The position numbers and the translations under genes were made by a program. The notes beneath the pieces are model-generated. The model saw only the letters and a list, made by a program, of their open reading frames with translations, ran no database searches and was not told the DNA's origin. From Pseudodonghicola flavimaris (GTDB lineage: Bacteria > Pseudomonadota > Alphaproteobacteria > Rhodobacterales > Rhodobacteraceae), in assembly GCF_030164425.1 (NCBI RefSeq), contig NZ_JASNJD010000011.1:1-64000 (forward strand): a stretch of DNA of 64,000 nucleotides, written 5' to 3'. Below, piece after piece: positions 33,902 to 42,223 of the stretch (positions are counted from its first letter, which is position 1; every line of letters begins with the position of its first letter).

Positions 33902-33919
33902 ATGCTGCACATGCAGCAT
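33902..33919. promoter_or_regulatory. Palindrome ATGCTGCA-CA-TGCAGCAT before DUF1127 gene 2
   Basis: Perfect 8+2+8 inverted repeat 50 bp upstream of the ATG. It contains CTGC-N4-GCAG, the same core as the two sites at 33536-33569. Confidence 0.55.
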
Positions 33920-34009
33920 CAGCCAGAGGGGGTGCTGCATAGCCCGCATGCGTGAGGTGCATAACGATCGTGATGGCCGGGACCCGGACAGGCCGCGCCC
34001 CGGCGGCGC

Positions 34010-34408
34010 TCAGCCGGCCTGAAAGATCTCGTCGACCGGGACCTGCAGGGCGGTGACCTGCGCATTGGTCTGGCTGGCCATGCCGATCACCGACAACAGC
34101 TCGGCATGCATCTCCGGGGTCATCCCCTTGGCCTTGGCGGCCGCCGTGTGGGAATGGATGCAGTAGCTGCAGCCATTGGCGACGGAGACCGCGACATAGA
34201 GCATCTCCTTGACCAGCGGATCGAGGCTGCCGGGCCCCATCACCACCTTCAGCCGCTCCCAGGTGGCACGCAGCTGCACCGGGTCATGCGCCAGCGCCCG
34301 CCAGAAGTTGTTGACGTAATCGGTGTTCCGCAGGCTGCGGATTTCATCGAAGACCGCCTGTGCCTCGGGGCTCAGTTCTTCGTCTTTCAGCAGGGGGAGG
34401 GTCGTCAT
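34010..34408 (-). CDS. Carboxymuconolactone decarboxylase/AhpD-like protein
   Basis: 132 residues of the CMD/AhpD-like fold. NGCSYCIHSHTAAAKAKGMT contains the CxxC...H redox motif typical of peroxidase-type members; LDPLVKEMLYVAVSVAN precedes it. Such proteins act as disulfide-dependent alkylhydroperoxidases or decarboxylases. It begins 27 bp after the broken cyclase gene on the same strand and probably belonged to one operon with it. Confidence 0.83.
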   Translation of the reverse strand: MTTLPLLKDEELSPEAQAVFDEIRSLRNTDYVNNFWRALAHDPVQLRATWERLKVVMGPGSLDPLVKEMLYVAVSVANGCSYCIHSHTAAAKAKGMTPEMHAELLSVIGMASQTNAQVTALQVPVDEIFQAG

Positions 34409-34435
34409 CGTGCTTCCTTTCGCCGGGCGGCCGGC

Positions 34436-35242
34436 TCAGACCAGTGCAAAGATGCGGGCCGGGCCGCCGGTGCCGCCGCCGACCTTGGGGGCGCCGACCA
34501 CCAGGGTGGCGCCGCTGGCGGGCATCCGCTCCAGCCCCGCGAGACATTCAATGCCATAGCGGCCCGAGGGCAGCCAGACAGAATGGGTGGCGAAATCGGT
34601 GGAGGGGCCATGATCCAGCGACAGCGTGTCCACCGCGATGGCGGCGGCGTCGGTCGCCTCCATCAGCATCTGCGCCGCCTCGACATGAAAGCCGGGGAAA
34701 TGCAGGCGGCCGGGACGGTCGGCATCGGCACCGCGAAAGGCCGGGGTGCCGAGGTTTTCCGACCAGCCCGAGAGCATCGCCACGCAGGCGCCTTCGGGGA
34801 TCGGGCTGTTGGTGCCGATCCAGGCGGGTCAGGTCGTCGGGGCTTAGCCGGGTGTCGCGGTCCACGGCGGCGCGGGCCCGGATGTCGATCACGCAAAGCG
34901 GGCAGATCAGCCGCTCCACCGGGATCTGATCGACGGAGGCGCCATCGGCCGAGAAATGCAGCGGCGCGTCGATATGGGTGCCGCTGTGTTCGTCGATCGT
35001 CAGCCTGTAGAGGTTGTAGCCATTCTCGGCGAAGTCGAAGGCCTTGTCATAGGCGATCCCGGGCCCGCCGCCAAACGTGGGGAAATCGGCGTCGAGCCGA
35101 TGGGTCATGTCATGCACCGTGCCGTGTCGTGCCCGGCCTGGAGCGCGGGCGCTGCCGCGCCGCCGCCCAGCCCCGCGCCGGGAAAGCCGCGCCGCGACAT
35201 CATCCGGTCTTTCACCGTCTCGATCACGCAGAGATCGCACAT
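34436..35242 (-). pseudogene. Cyclase-family (kynurenine formamidase-like) gene broken by two frameshifts
   Basis: Start at 35242 (MCDLCVIETVKDRMMSRRGF, with AGGAAGAG upstream) reads 45 codons and then stops at 35105. Continuity passes to a second frame at about 35115-35125 (GTVHDMTHRLDADFPTFGG, IDEHSGTHIDAPLHFSADG, with the HxGTHxDxPxH metal site), and back to the first frame at about 34820-34830 (TNSPIPEGACVAMLSGW, then FHVEAAQMLMEATDAAAIAVDT and ending GGTGGPARIFALV). One base appears missing at the first point and one extra (a C in GACCCGCC) at the second, so the ends are in phase. The encoded enzyme would be a metal-dependent hydrolase of amides or lactones with a Tat/Sec-like start. Either a recent pseudogene or sequence errors. 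Confidence 0.8.
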
Positions 35243-35437
35243 CCGTGCTCTCTTCCTGTTGGCCCGTGGTGCGGTCGCGGGCCTGTCCGCCCCGGTGCCG
35301 CCAGCATAGCAAGGCGGCTGGGGTTGGGTCCCGCTTTGGCCCCGGGGTTCGGCGCCGCAGGTCCGCCGGCGTCCCGGGCCGATTGCGCCCACTCGGGCGG
35401 CGCCTTACTCTGGGCGCAACAGGCAGAAGGGGCCGGC

Positions 35438-36088
35438 ATGGCGGGGCAGACGGAACAGGTTCTGGGCGCGATCCTGGACGATATCGACGCCGGGCGGCTG
35501 CAGCCCGGCGATGTGCTGGAGGAGGCGCCGCTGATGGCGGCCCACGGGGTGTCGCGCACGCCGGTGCGCGAGGTCTTCATCCAGCTGGAAACCGCCGGCC
35601 TGATCAAGCGGTTGCCGCGCAAGGGGGCGGTTTTGTTCAAGCCGACGCTGAAGGAATTCCTCGGCATCCTTGAGGTTCACATCCGGCTGGAGGGCCAGGC
35701 CGCAGGGCTGGCCGCTCGGCGGCACACGGCCGCCCAGGCGGAGGCGCTGGAGGCGGCGGTTCAGGCCTGCGAGGCGCATGCGCGCGACAAGGGCGATGGC
35801 GATCCCGGCGGCTATTATCAGCTGAACCTCAGGTTCCACGAGATCGTCGCGCTAGCCTCGGGTAACCCGTTTCTGGTCGAGATGATCAAGACCAACGCGC
35901 GCAAGCTGATGGCCTACTATCGGGCGCAATACCGCTACCCCGGCGCCATCGCCACCTCGGCGCGGGAGCACCGGGAAATCGCCGACCGGATCGCGGCGCG
36001 TGACTTCGCCGCGGCGGAGGCGGCGATGATCGCCCACATGGGGTTCGATCAGGCTACGGTTCTCGACCTGCTGGCAACGCTGGGCTGA
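35438..36088 (+). CDS. GntR/FadR-family transcriptional regulator
   Basis: 217 residues. The winged helix is GDVLEEAPLMAAHGVSRTPVREVFIQLETAGLIKRLPRKGAVL; the FCD domain follows, with LNLRFHEIVALASGNPFLVEM and AREHREIADRIAARDFAAAEAAM. The start at 35438 gives the standard length. It lies before the amidotransferase/P450 pair, separated by inverted repeats. The perfect palindrome at 36991-37006 between those two divergent genes is a plausible target. Ligand unknown, perhaps an amine or carboxylate. Confidence 0.85.
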   Translation: MAGQTEQVLGAILDDIDAGRLQPGDVLEEAPLMAAHGVSRTPVREVFIQLETAGLIKRLPRKGAVLFKPTLKEFLGILEVHIRLEGQAAGLAARRHTAAQAEALEAAVQACEAHARDKGDGDPGGYYQLNLRFHEIVALASGNPFLVEMIKTNARKLMAYYRAQYRYPGAIATSAREHREIADRIAARDFAAAEAAMIAHMGFDQATVLDLLATLG

Positions 36089-36133
36089 TCCTCCTGGCCG
36101 GGAGGGGGGCTTTGCCCCCCCGGCCTGCGGCCG

Positions 36134-36208
36134 CCCCCCAGAGTATTTTCGCAGAGAAGAACGGGGGCGCCGGCGGTTTCTTCTCTGTTGAAATACTCCC
36201 GCCGGAGG
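36134..36208. repeat. Two head-to-head copies of the dispersed repeat (subtype B)
   Basis: A copy at 36134-36161 (GAGTATTT-N3-CAGAGAAGAA) faces an inverted copy at 36178-36208. The arms GAGTATTT and CAGAGAAGAA are perfectly repeated in reverse, so the RNA can fold into a long hairpin between the converging GntR and amidotransferase genes; it may serve as a bidirectional terminator. The second copy is 29/31 identical to 61819-61849. Confidence 0.8.
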
Positions 36209-36239
36209 CATCGCGGCGGGCGCGAGGCCGCCGCGGTCG

Positions 36240-36959
36240 TCAGCCTTGCCGCCGGGCGCCCTGTTCGAAGAAGCGCGCAATGCTTTCGGCGAAGGCGGCG
36301 GTATCGGCCGGCTCGGCAAGCGAGGCCAGCGCCTGGGCACCGCGCTCCGGCCCAAGGGTCTCGGCCATCTCGCCGGTGAGATCGGCGACGAAGTCGCGCT
36401 CCATCTCCGGGTGGTGCTGAGTGGTATAAACATGCTGTCCGAGGCTGAAACCGGCGATGGGGCAGCCCTCGGAGCGGGCCAGCACGGTGGCGCCCTCGGG
36501 CGCGCGGGTCACCTGTTCGCAATGGCTGCCATAGAGCCGCAGGACATCGGGCAGGTCGCGGGTCCAGTCCGGGCGCGCCAGCATCTCGGCCCGCAGGAGG
36601 CCGTGCGCCCAGCCTTCCGGGTTGTCGCCGACCGCCCCGCCGAGCGCGAGGGCGATCGCCTGATGGCCGAAGCAGACCCCCATCAGCGGCTGGCGTGCCG
36701 CATGCATCTGCCGGATCAGATCGAAGAGGCGCAGCGTCCATGCCGCGCCGGACCGGGTGGAGGCCGGGCTGCCGGTGATCAGGGCGCCGTCGAAGCGGCT
36801 CATGTCTTCGGGAAAGATACCGTCCTTCACGGCGAAGACCGTGACCCTCCAGTCGGGGCGCGCCAGCCGGATCAGCGCGGCGAATTTCTCGCCATCGCCG
36901 GGGTGGCGCTGCGCAAATGCGCTGTCATCGGTGTTTGTCATCAGAATGGCGAGATGCAT
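36240..36959 (-). CDS. Class I glutamine amidotransferase-like hydrolase
   Basis: 239 residues of the class I glutaminase fold: GSPASTRSG, nucleophile elbow PLMGVCFGHQAIALALGG (Cys96) and the His-Glu pair in TTQHHPEMERDF. Homologues include GMP-synthase-like stand-alone amidotransferases and PuuD-type gamma-glutamyl hydrolases. ATG at 36959 (MHLAILMTNTDD). It is divergent from a P450-glutamine-synthetase-like-ferredoxin operon. With a glutamine-synthetase-like ligase next door, a role in removing the gamma-glutamyl group from a glutamylated amine is a reasonable inference, as in the Puu pathway. Confidence 0.8.
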   Translation of the reverse strand: MHLAILMTNTDDSAFAQRHPGDGEKFAALIRLARPDWRVTVFAVKDGIFPEDMSRFDGALITGSPASTRSGAAWTLRLFDLIRQMHAARQPLMGVCFGHQAIALALGGAVGDNPEGWAHGLLRAEMLARPDWTRDLPDVLRLYGSHCEQVTRAPEGATVLARSEGCPIAGFSLGQHVYTTQHHPEMERDFVADLTGEMAETLGPERGAQALASLAEPADTAAFAESIARFFEQGARRQG

Positions 36960-36990
36960 GGGCGCGTCCGCATGTTTTTTGTTTACATAT

Positions 36991-37006
36991 TTATGAGCTC
37001 TCATAA
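36991..37006. promoter_or_regulatory. Perfect palindrome between the amidotransferase and P450 genes
   Basis: TTATGAG-CT-CTCATAA in an AT-rich stretch (about 36971-37017) that is unlike the GC-rich surroundings. It lies 32 bp from both start codons. It could control both divergent promoters; the nearby GntR regulator is the natural candidate binder. Confidence 0.6.
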
Positions 37007-37038
37007 TATACATATGAACCCACGCAGGAAAGCCCCTC

Positions 37039-38298
37039 ATGACCCTCTGGACGCCGACCGACGATGGCTTTGCCGATCTGACCAGCCACGACACATTCGC
37101 CGGTGGCGCGCCGCACAATACCTTTGCGCGTCTTCGCCGCGACGATCCACTGCACTGGACCGAATATAAGGACGGGCAGGATTTCTGGTCGGTCACCCGC
37201 CATGCCGATATCGCCGAGATGAACAAGAACACTGCTGTCTTCTCCTCGGCCCGCGGCATCCGGATGGAGGACCAGAGCTATGAGGAATACCTCGCCCGTC
37301 GCACCTTTCAGGAGACCGATCCGCCGGAGCACAGCCAGACCCGCATGCTGCTGATGCGGGCGTTTTCCCGGCCCGTCATGGCCCAATACGAGAATGATAT
37401 CCGCCAGCTCTGCGACGAGATTCTCGACGCCGCGCTGGAGAAGGGGACCTTCGACGCCACCCGGGAGATCGCCCGGCAATTGCCGATGCGGATGCTGGGT
37501 CGCGTCATGGGCCTGCCGGAGGCCGATCTACCCTGGCTGGTGGAAAAGGGCGATGCGCTCATTGCCAATACCGATCCGGATTTCACCAGCCATGTCCTCG
37601 ACAAGATGGACACCGACGAATTCCGCATGATGCCCTTCAATTCGCCGGCGGGGGCGGAGCTTTATGCCTATGCCAAGGAGCTGATGGCGGCAAAGGCGGC
37701 CTCAGGCGATACCGAGGGCGTGTTGCACATGGTGCGCCAGCCGGCCAAGGACGGCAGCACCATCACCGAGACGGAGTTTCGCAATTTCTTCTGCCTGCTG
37801 GTGGCCGCCGGCAACGATACCACGCGCTATTCCATCGCCGCCGGTCTCCAGGCGCTCTGCCATCAGCCCGAGCTGCTGGGCCAGATGCAGCAGGGCGGCG
37901 ATATCTGGGACACCGCCCCGGACGAGATCATCCGCTGGGCGACGCCGGCGCTCTATTTCCGCCGCACCGCGCTGGCCGATTACGAGATGCACGGCAAGAC
38001 CATCCGGGCCGGCGACAAGGTGCTTTACTGGTTTTCCTCGGCCAACCGCGATGACTCCGTGTTCGACGATCCGTTCCGGGTCGACCTGTTCCGCAGCCCG
38101 AACCGCCACATGAGCTTCGGTCAGGGCGGTCCGCATGTCTGCCTGGGCATGTGGTTGGCGCGGCTGGAGGTGCGGGTGCTGTTCCAGGAACTTGCGAAAC
38201 GGCTGAAATCCATCGAACCTGCAGGTCCGCACAAATTCCTGCGCTCGAATTTTGTCGGCGGGATCAAGGAACTGCCCGTCACCGTCACCCTGGCCTGA
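37039..38298 (+). CDS. Cytochrome P450 mono-oxygenase
   Basis: 419 residues, soluble bacterial class. The I-helix is FFCLLVAAGNDTTRYSIAAG (AGxxTT), the ExxR is in DEIIRWATPALYFRRTA, and the haem loop SFGQGGPHVCLGMWLARLE carries the axial Cys368. ATG at 37039 follows CAGGAAAG. The operon P450-glutamine-synthetase-like-ferredoxin, in this order and close together, suggests the ferredoxin at 39609 feeds it; no ferredoxin reductase is adjacent. Secondary-amine degraders (mycobacterial morpholine/piperidine users) also have P450, ferredoxin and a glutamine-synthetase-like gene together, which makes an amine a good substrate guess. Confidence 0.92.
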   Translation: MTLWTPTDDGFADLTSHDTFAGGAPHNTFARLRRDDPLHWTEYKDGQDFWSVTRHADIAEMNKNTAVFSSARGIRMEDQSYEEYLARRTFQETDPPEHSQTRMLLMRAFSRPVMAQYENDIRQLCDEILDAALEKGTFDATREIARQLPMRMLGRVMGLPEADLPWLVEKGDALIANTDPDFTSHVLDKMDTDEFRMMPFNSPAGAELYAYAKELMAAKAASGDTEGVLHMVRQPAKDGSTITETEFRNFFCLLVAAGNDTTRYSIAAGLQALCHQPELLGQMQQGGDIWDTAPDEIIRWATPALYFRRTALADYEMHGKTIRAGDKVLYWFSSANRDDSVFDDPFRVDLFRSPNRHMSFGQGGPHVCLGMWLARLEVRVLFQELAKRLKSIEPAGPHKFLRSNFVGGIKELPVTVTLA

Positions 38299-38308
38299 GG
38301 AGATCCCG

Positions 38309-39598
38309 ATGAAACCCCGCTTGCGCGCGCTCTTTTGCGATCACCTCAGCATCATGCGCGGCAAATATCTGCCGCAGTCCAAGATCGGCGATGACGGCAC
38401 CCGGTTCTGCCGCTCGGTCTTCGGCACGCATTACGACCGCGATCTGCTGAACGCGCCCGGCGCGATGGTCTATCAGGGGCTGCCGGACATGGAACTGCGC
38501 TGGCGCCATGACGACATCCGCGACAGCTGGGACGAGACCACGCAGATCGTGCTGGGCGATCTTTATGACGATGCTGGCCTGCCGCTGCCGCTCTGCCCCC
38601 GGGGAGCGCTGAAACGGGCGGTCGCCGCCTGGGGCGAGATCGGGCTGACCCCCAAGGTAGGGATCGAGCTGGAGGCCTATGCGCTGCAGGGGGATGAGGC
38701 CGGACGGCTGGAGCCCTATGATACCCCCGGCGGCGTGGTCTATGGCACCGGCCCCTTTGCCGATCCGCTGCGGTTCAACGATCGCATCTGGGAAATGGCG
38801 GATCGGCTGGGCTTCTCGCTCGACATGATCACCGCCGAATTCGACGCGCCGCAGTTCGAATATACGCTGACCTTCGACGATGCGGTGAAGGCGGTGGACG
38901 ATATCGTTCTCTTCCGCCTGATGGCGCGGGAGGTGGCGCTGGAATATGGCGTTGTGCTGACCTTCATGCCGAAGCCGATCGCCGAGGCCGGCGGCTCGGG
39001 CATGCATATCAACTTCTCCTTCGCCGATGAGGCCGGTGGCAACGCGCTCTCCTCCGGGCCGCTGGGCGGGCCGGAGCATATGAACGATCTGGCGCGGAAT
39101 TGTCTGGCCGGGCTTCTGCATCACCACAAGGGGCTGGCCGGGCTGATCGCGCCCACCGCGAATTCCTATCTCCGGCTGCAGCCCGGGTCGCTGTCGGGTT
39201 ACTGGAAGAACTGGGGTGGCGATCATCGCAACGTGACCACCCGGATCTCTTCCGAAGGCGGGCCGAAGGCGCGGCTGGAACACCGGATGGCGGACGCCAG
39301 TGCCAACCCCTATACCGCCGTGGCCGCCGTGCTGCAGGCGGCGTTGCTGGGGGTGAAGAACGGCTATGCGCTGCCGCCGATGGAGACAGGTGACGGGTTT
39401 GAAAAGACCGACGCCCGGGACGGCACCGCCACCAGCCTCAAGGGGGCGATTGCCGATCTTGCCGCCGATACCGCGCTGACCGAGGCGGTTGGGGCCGATC
39501 TGGTCGCCAACCACGTCTTCATGAAGGAGAAGGAGGCGCGCAAGACCCGCGATCTCGAGGGCGACGCGCTGCGCGATTTCTACGTCTATTTCATCTGA
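38309..39598 (+). CDS. Glutamine-synthetase-family ligase (gamma-glutamyl-amine type)
   Basis: 429 residues. The family's C-terminal catalytic domain is visible: GSGMHINFSF (ATP/glutamate site), TANSYLRLQPGSLSGYWKNWGGDHRNVTTRI and LEHRMADASANPYTAVAAVL. The N-terminal beta-grasp domain begins MKPRLRALFCDHLSIMRGKYLP, which differs from true GlnA and resembles ligases such as PuuA or IpuC that couple glutamate to amines. ATG at 38309 follows GAGGAG, 11 bp after the P450 stop. I infer gamma-glutamylation of an amine before or after P450 oxidation. Confidence 0.82.
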   Translation: MKPRLRALFCDHLSIMRGKYLPQSKIGDDGTRFCRSVFGTHYDRDLLNAPGAMVYQGLPDMELRWRHDDIRDSWDETTQIVLGDLYDDAGLPLPLCPRGALKRAVAAWGEIGLTPKVGIELEAYALQGDEAGRLEPYDTPGGVVYGTGPFADPLRFNDRIWEMADRLGFSLDMITAEFDAPQFEYTLTFDDAVKAVDDIVLFRLMAREVALEYGVVLTFMPKPIAEAGGSGMHINFSFADEAGGNALSSGPLGGPEHMNDLARNCLAGLLHHHKGLAGLIAPTANSYLRLQPGSLSGYWKNWGGDHRNVTTRISSEGGPKARLEHRMADASANPYTAVAAVLQAALLGVKNGYALPPMETGDGFEKTDARDGTATSLKGAIADLAADTALTEAVGADLVANHVFMKEKEARKTRDLEGDALRDFYVYFI

Positions 39599-39608
39599 GG
39601 AGGGGCCG

Positions 39609-39926
39609 ATGCATGTGACCTGGAAGCTGCCCGGCGGGGCGGAGATCGTGGCCGAAGTCGCCGACGGGCTCAACCTGATGGAGGCCGCCGTGGCCAACAA
39701 CGTGCCCGGTGTGATCGGCGAATGCGGCGGCTGTCTCAGCTGTGCCACCTGCCATGTCTTCGTCACCGAAGACTGGCTCGACCGCGTCGGCGGCCCGGGG
39801 GAGATGGAGGATGTGATGCTGGATATGGTCGCCGGCGAGCGACGGCCGAACAGCCGGCTCAGCTGTCAGATCACCGCTGCCGTCGCGCTCGACGGGCTGG
39901 TGCTGGAGGTGCCGGAGGAGAGCTGA
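39609..39926 (+). CDS. 2Fe-2S ferredoxin (adrenodoxin/putidaredoxin type)
   Basis: 105 residues. Ligands follow the C-x5-C-x2-C...C pattern: Cys39, Cys45, Cys48 and Cys86 (GECGGCLSCATCHVFV ... RLSCQITA), with an extra Cys42. AGGAGGGG precedes the start, ten bases after the ligase stop. As the last gene of the P450 operon it is the likely electron donor to the P450, with a reductase supplied from elsewhere. Confidence 0.9.
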   Translation: MHVTWKLPGGAEIVAEVADGLNLMEAAVANNVPGVIGECGGCLSCATCHVFVTEDWLDRVGGPGEMEDVMLDMVAGERRPNSRLSCQITAAVALDGLVLEVPEES

Positions 39927-40054
39927 CCGCCGCGCTCCGGCGCAGGTGATGCAGCGGGGACTCGGGGGCCGGGAAACCGTTGCCCGGCCGCTTGCCTTCG
40001 CGCCGCCCCCGGATCAGGATGCGCCCAGCGTAACGAGAGCACCCGGGGTAACCG

Positions 40055-40765
40055 ATGACCGAGCAGACCGACATTCCCGACATCGCCGCCGAATGCCTGG
40101 GCGTGAAAGTGCCCGGCTCGCGGTTTCTGCACGACAAGCGGATCGACCGCATCAATGCCGCCGAATACGAGGGGCTGGAGATGGCCGGCGCCCTGCATGT
40201 GGTAGGCGAAGACGATGTGGTTCTGGAAATCGGCGCCGGCATCGGCTTGGTCGGGGCGGTGATCGCGGCCAATGCGAAACCGCGGCGGGTGCAGTCTTTC
40301 GAGGCCAACCCGGAGCTGATCCCGGCGATCGAGGCGCTCTATGCCGCCAATGGGCTGGGTGATCGGATCTCGGTGCAGAACAAGGTCTTGGTCAGCGCGC
40401 CGGAGCGGCCGGAGACGATGACCTTCCACATTCACAGCAGCTATCTCGGCTCCTCGCTGATCGAACCTCAAAACCGCGACACCCGCGCGGTCGAGGTGCC
40501 CACCGCTAGTTTCCACGAGGTCTGCGCCGATCTGAAGCCGACGGTTCTGGTGATGGATATCGAGGGCGGCGAACGCGACATCCTGCTGCATGCCGATCTC
40601 AGCCCGTTCCGCGCCATGGTGCTGGAATTCCACCCCAACGCCTATGGCGTGGGCGGCATGCGCGAATGCAAGAACGTCCTGCGCGAGGCCGGTTTCGAGC
40701 GGGTGGCAGAGAAATCCACCCGCACCGTCTGGACCTGCCTGCGCGATCCGGCCCCGGCGGCGTGA
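40055..40765 (+). CDS. FkbM-family methyltransferase
   Basis: 236 residues. SAM-binding motif I is VVLEIGAGIGLVGAVIA; then RVQSFEANPELIPAIEALYAANGL and TVLVMDIEGGERDILLHADL match the FkbM domain. The family O-methylates sugars and other small molecules. It is 128 bp after the ferredoxin on the same strand, so it may or may not be co-transcribed. A dispersed repeat follows it. Substrate unknown. Confidence 0.82.
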   Translation: MTEQTDIPDIAAECLGVKVPGSRFLHDKRIDRINAAEYEGLEMAGALHVVGEDDVVLEIGAGIGLVGAVIAANAKPRRVQSFEANPELIPAIEALYAANGLGDRISVQNKVLVSAPERPETMTFHIHSSYLGSSLIEPQNRDTRAVEVPTASFHEVCADLKPTVLVMDIEGGERDILLHADLSPFRAMVLEFHPNAYGVGGMRECKNVLREAGFERVAEKSTRTVWTCLRDPAPAA

Positions 40766-40779
40766 CCGCCGCGCCCGGG

Positions 40780-40812
40780 TCTTTTCCTGGCTGAAAATAT
40801 CCCCGCCGGAGG
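40780..40812 (-). repeat. Dispersed intergenic repeat
   Basis: 33 bp reading on the minus strand CCTCCGGCGGGGATATTTTC then AGCCAGGAAAAGA. It lies between the converging FkbM and aminotransferase genes and is intermediate between the two subtypes. Confidence 0.75.
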
Positions 40813-40864
40813 CAGCGCCCGCGCGCGGGCGCTTCGGCCCGCCCGAGGGCGGGCCGGGCGCGGC

Positions 40865-42223
40865 TCAGCTCGCGGCGGCCGAAAGGCCTTTGTCCAATGC
40901 GGTCAGGATCACCTCGACATCCGCCTCGGTGACCACCAGCGCCGGCGACAGGATCACATTGGGACCGGAGACGCGCACCATCGCGCCGGCCTCATAGGCG
41001 ACTTCCTGCACCCGGGCGATCGCCGGCTTGGCGATGGGGGTCTTGCTGGCGCGGTCGCTTACCAGCTCCAGCGCGTTCATCAGCCCGTGGCCGCCGCGCA
41101 CATCGCCGATGATCTCGTGCTTCTCCTGCAGCGCCAGCAGGCCCCGATGCATCTGCGCGCCGCGCGCCCCCGCATTCTCCGCCACGTTCAGCCGCTTGGT
41201 TTCGGCCAGACAGGCCAGCGCCGCCGCCGCTCCCACCGGGTGGCCGGAGTAGGTATAGCCGTGGCCGATGGCGGCGCGACCGGTCTCGTCGCCTTCGAAG
41301 ACCTGGGCCACATGCTCTGCGATCATCACCGCGCCAAAGGGGAAATAGCCGTTGGTAATCGCCTTCGCGGTGGTCATCAGGTCGGGCTGCACGCCCCAAT
41401 GGCGCGAGCCGGTCCAGCTGCCGGTGCGGCCGAAGGCGGTGATCACCTCGTCGGCGATCAGCAGGATGCCGTGTTTCGAGCAGATCTCGCGCACCCCGGG
41501 CATGAAGCTCTCGTGCGGCGGGATCACGCCGCCGGCGCCCAGCACCGGTTCCATGATAAAGGCGGCGATGGTGTTCGCCCCCTGAAAGGCGATCTCGTCC
41601 TCCAGGGCCGCAAGGCAGAGCTGCGCCAGCTTGGCCGGGTCGCTCTCGTTGAACGGGTTGCGGTAGGTGTAGGGCGCCGGGATGTGGAAACAGCCGGGCA
41701 ACAGCGGCTCATAGGGCGCGCGGAAGTTCTGGTTGCCGTTGACTGAGGCGGCGCCGAAATGGGTGCCGTGATAGCCCTTCTTCAGCGACAGGTACTTGAT
41801 CCGTCCGGCCTCGCCGCGGATCTTGTGATACTGCCGCGCCAGCCGCAGCGCGGTTTCCACCGAATCGCCGCCGCCGGAGGTGTAGAACGCCCGGGTCAGC
41901 CCGTCGGGTTCGAAGAAGTCGCGCAGCTCTTCCGACAGCTGGATCACCGCGTCGTTGGTGGTGCCGCGGAAGATCGAATAATAGGGCAGGGTGTCGAGCT
42001 GGGCGGTGATCGCCTCTTTCACCGGCTGGCAGGAAAAGCCGAGGTTGACGTTCCACAACCCGCCGACGCCATCGACCACCTCATGCCCGTCGACATCGGT
42101 GATCCGCACGCCCGCGCCGCCGGTGACGATGGTCGGCGGGTTCTTCAGGCTGTCGGCCGGATGCGCCATCGGGTGCCACAGGGACCGGGCGTTGTGTTCC
42201 TTGAGATAGTTGGAATCCTTCAT
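40865..42223 (-). CDS. Class III aminotransferase (omega-amino acid:pyruvate type)
   Basis: 452 residues. TSGGGDSVETALRLARQYH binds PLP, LIADEVITAFGRTGSWTG carries the ring-nitrogen Asp, and TTAKAITNGYFPFGAVM the catalytic Lys. It is the last gene of the IclR-HAD-aminotransferase operon (the ATG overlaps the HAD stop). It is distinct from the aminotransferase at 23031 (different N-terminus and PLP-loop residues). The aldehyde it makes could be the substrate of the aldehyde dehydrogenase at 46837. Donor unknown. Confidence 0.87.
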   Translation of the reverse strand: MKDSNYLKEHNARSLWHPMAHPADSLKNPPTIVTGGAGVRITDVDGHEVVDGVGGLWNVNLGFSCQPVKEAITAQLDTLPYYSIFRGTTNDAVIQLSEELRDFFEPDGLTRAFYTSGGGDSVETALRLARQYHKIRGEAGRIKYLSLKKGYHGTHFGAASVNGNQNFRAPYEPLLPGCFHIPAPYTYRNPFNESDPAKLAQLCLAALEDEIAFQGANTIAAFIMEPVLGAGGVIPPHESFMPGVREICSKHGILLIADEVITAFGRTGSWTGSRHWGVQPDLMTTAKAITNGYFPFGAVMIAEHVAQVFEGDETGRAAIGHGYTYSGHPVGAAAALACLAETKRLNVAENAGARGAQMHRGLLALQEKHEIIGDVRGGHGLMNALELVSDRASKTPIAKPAIARVQEVAYEAGAMVRVSGPNVILSPALVVTEADVEVILTALDKGLSAAAS

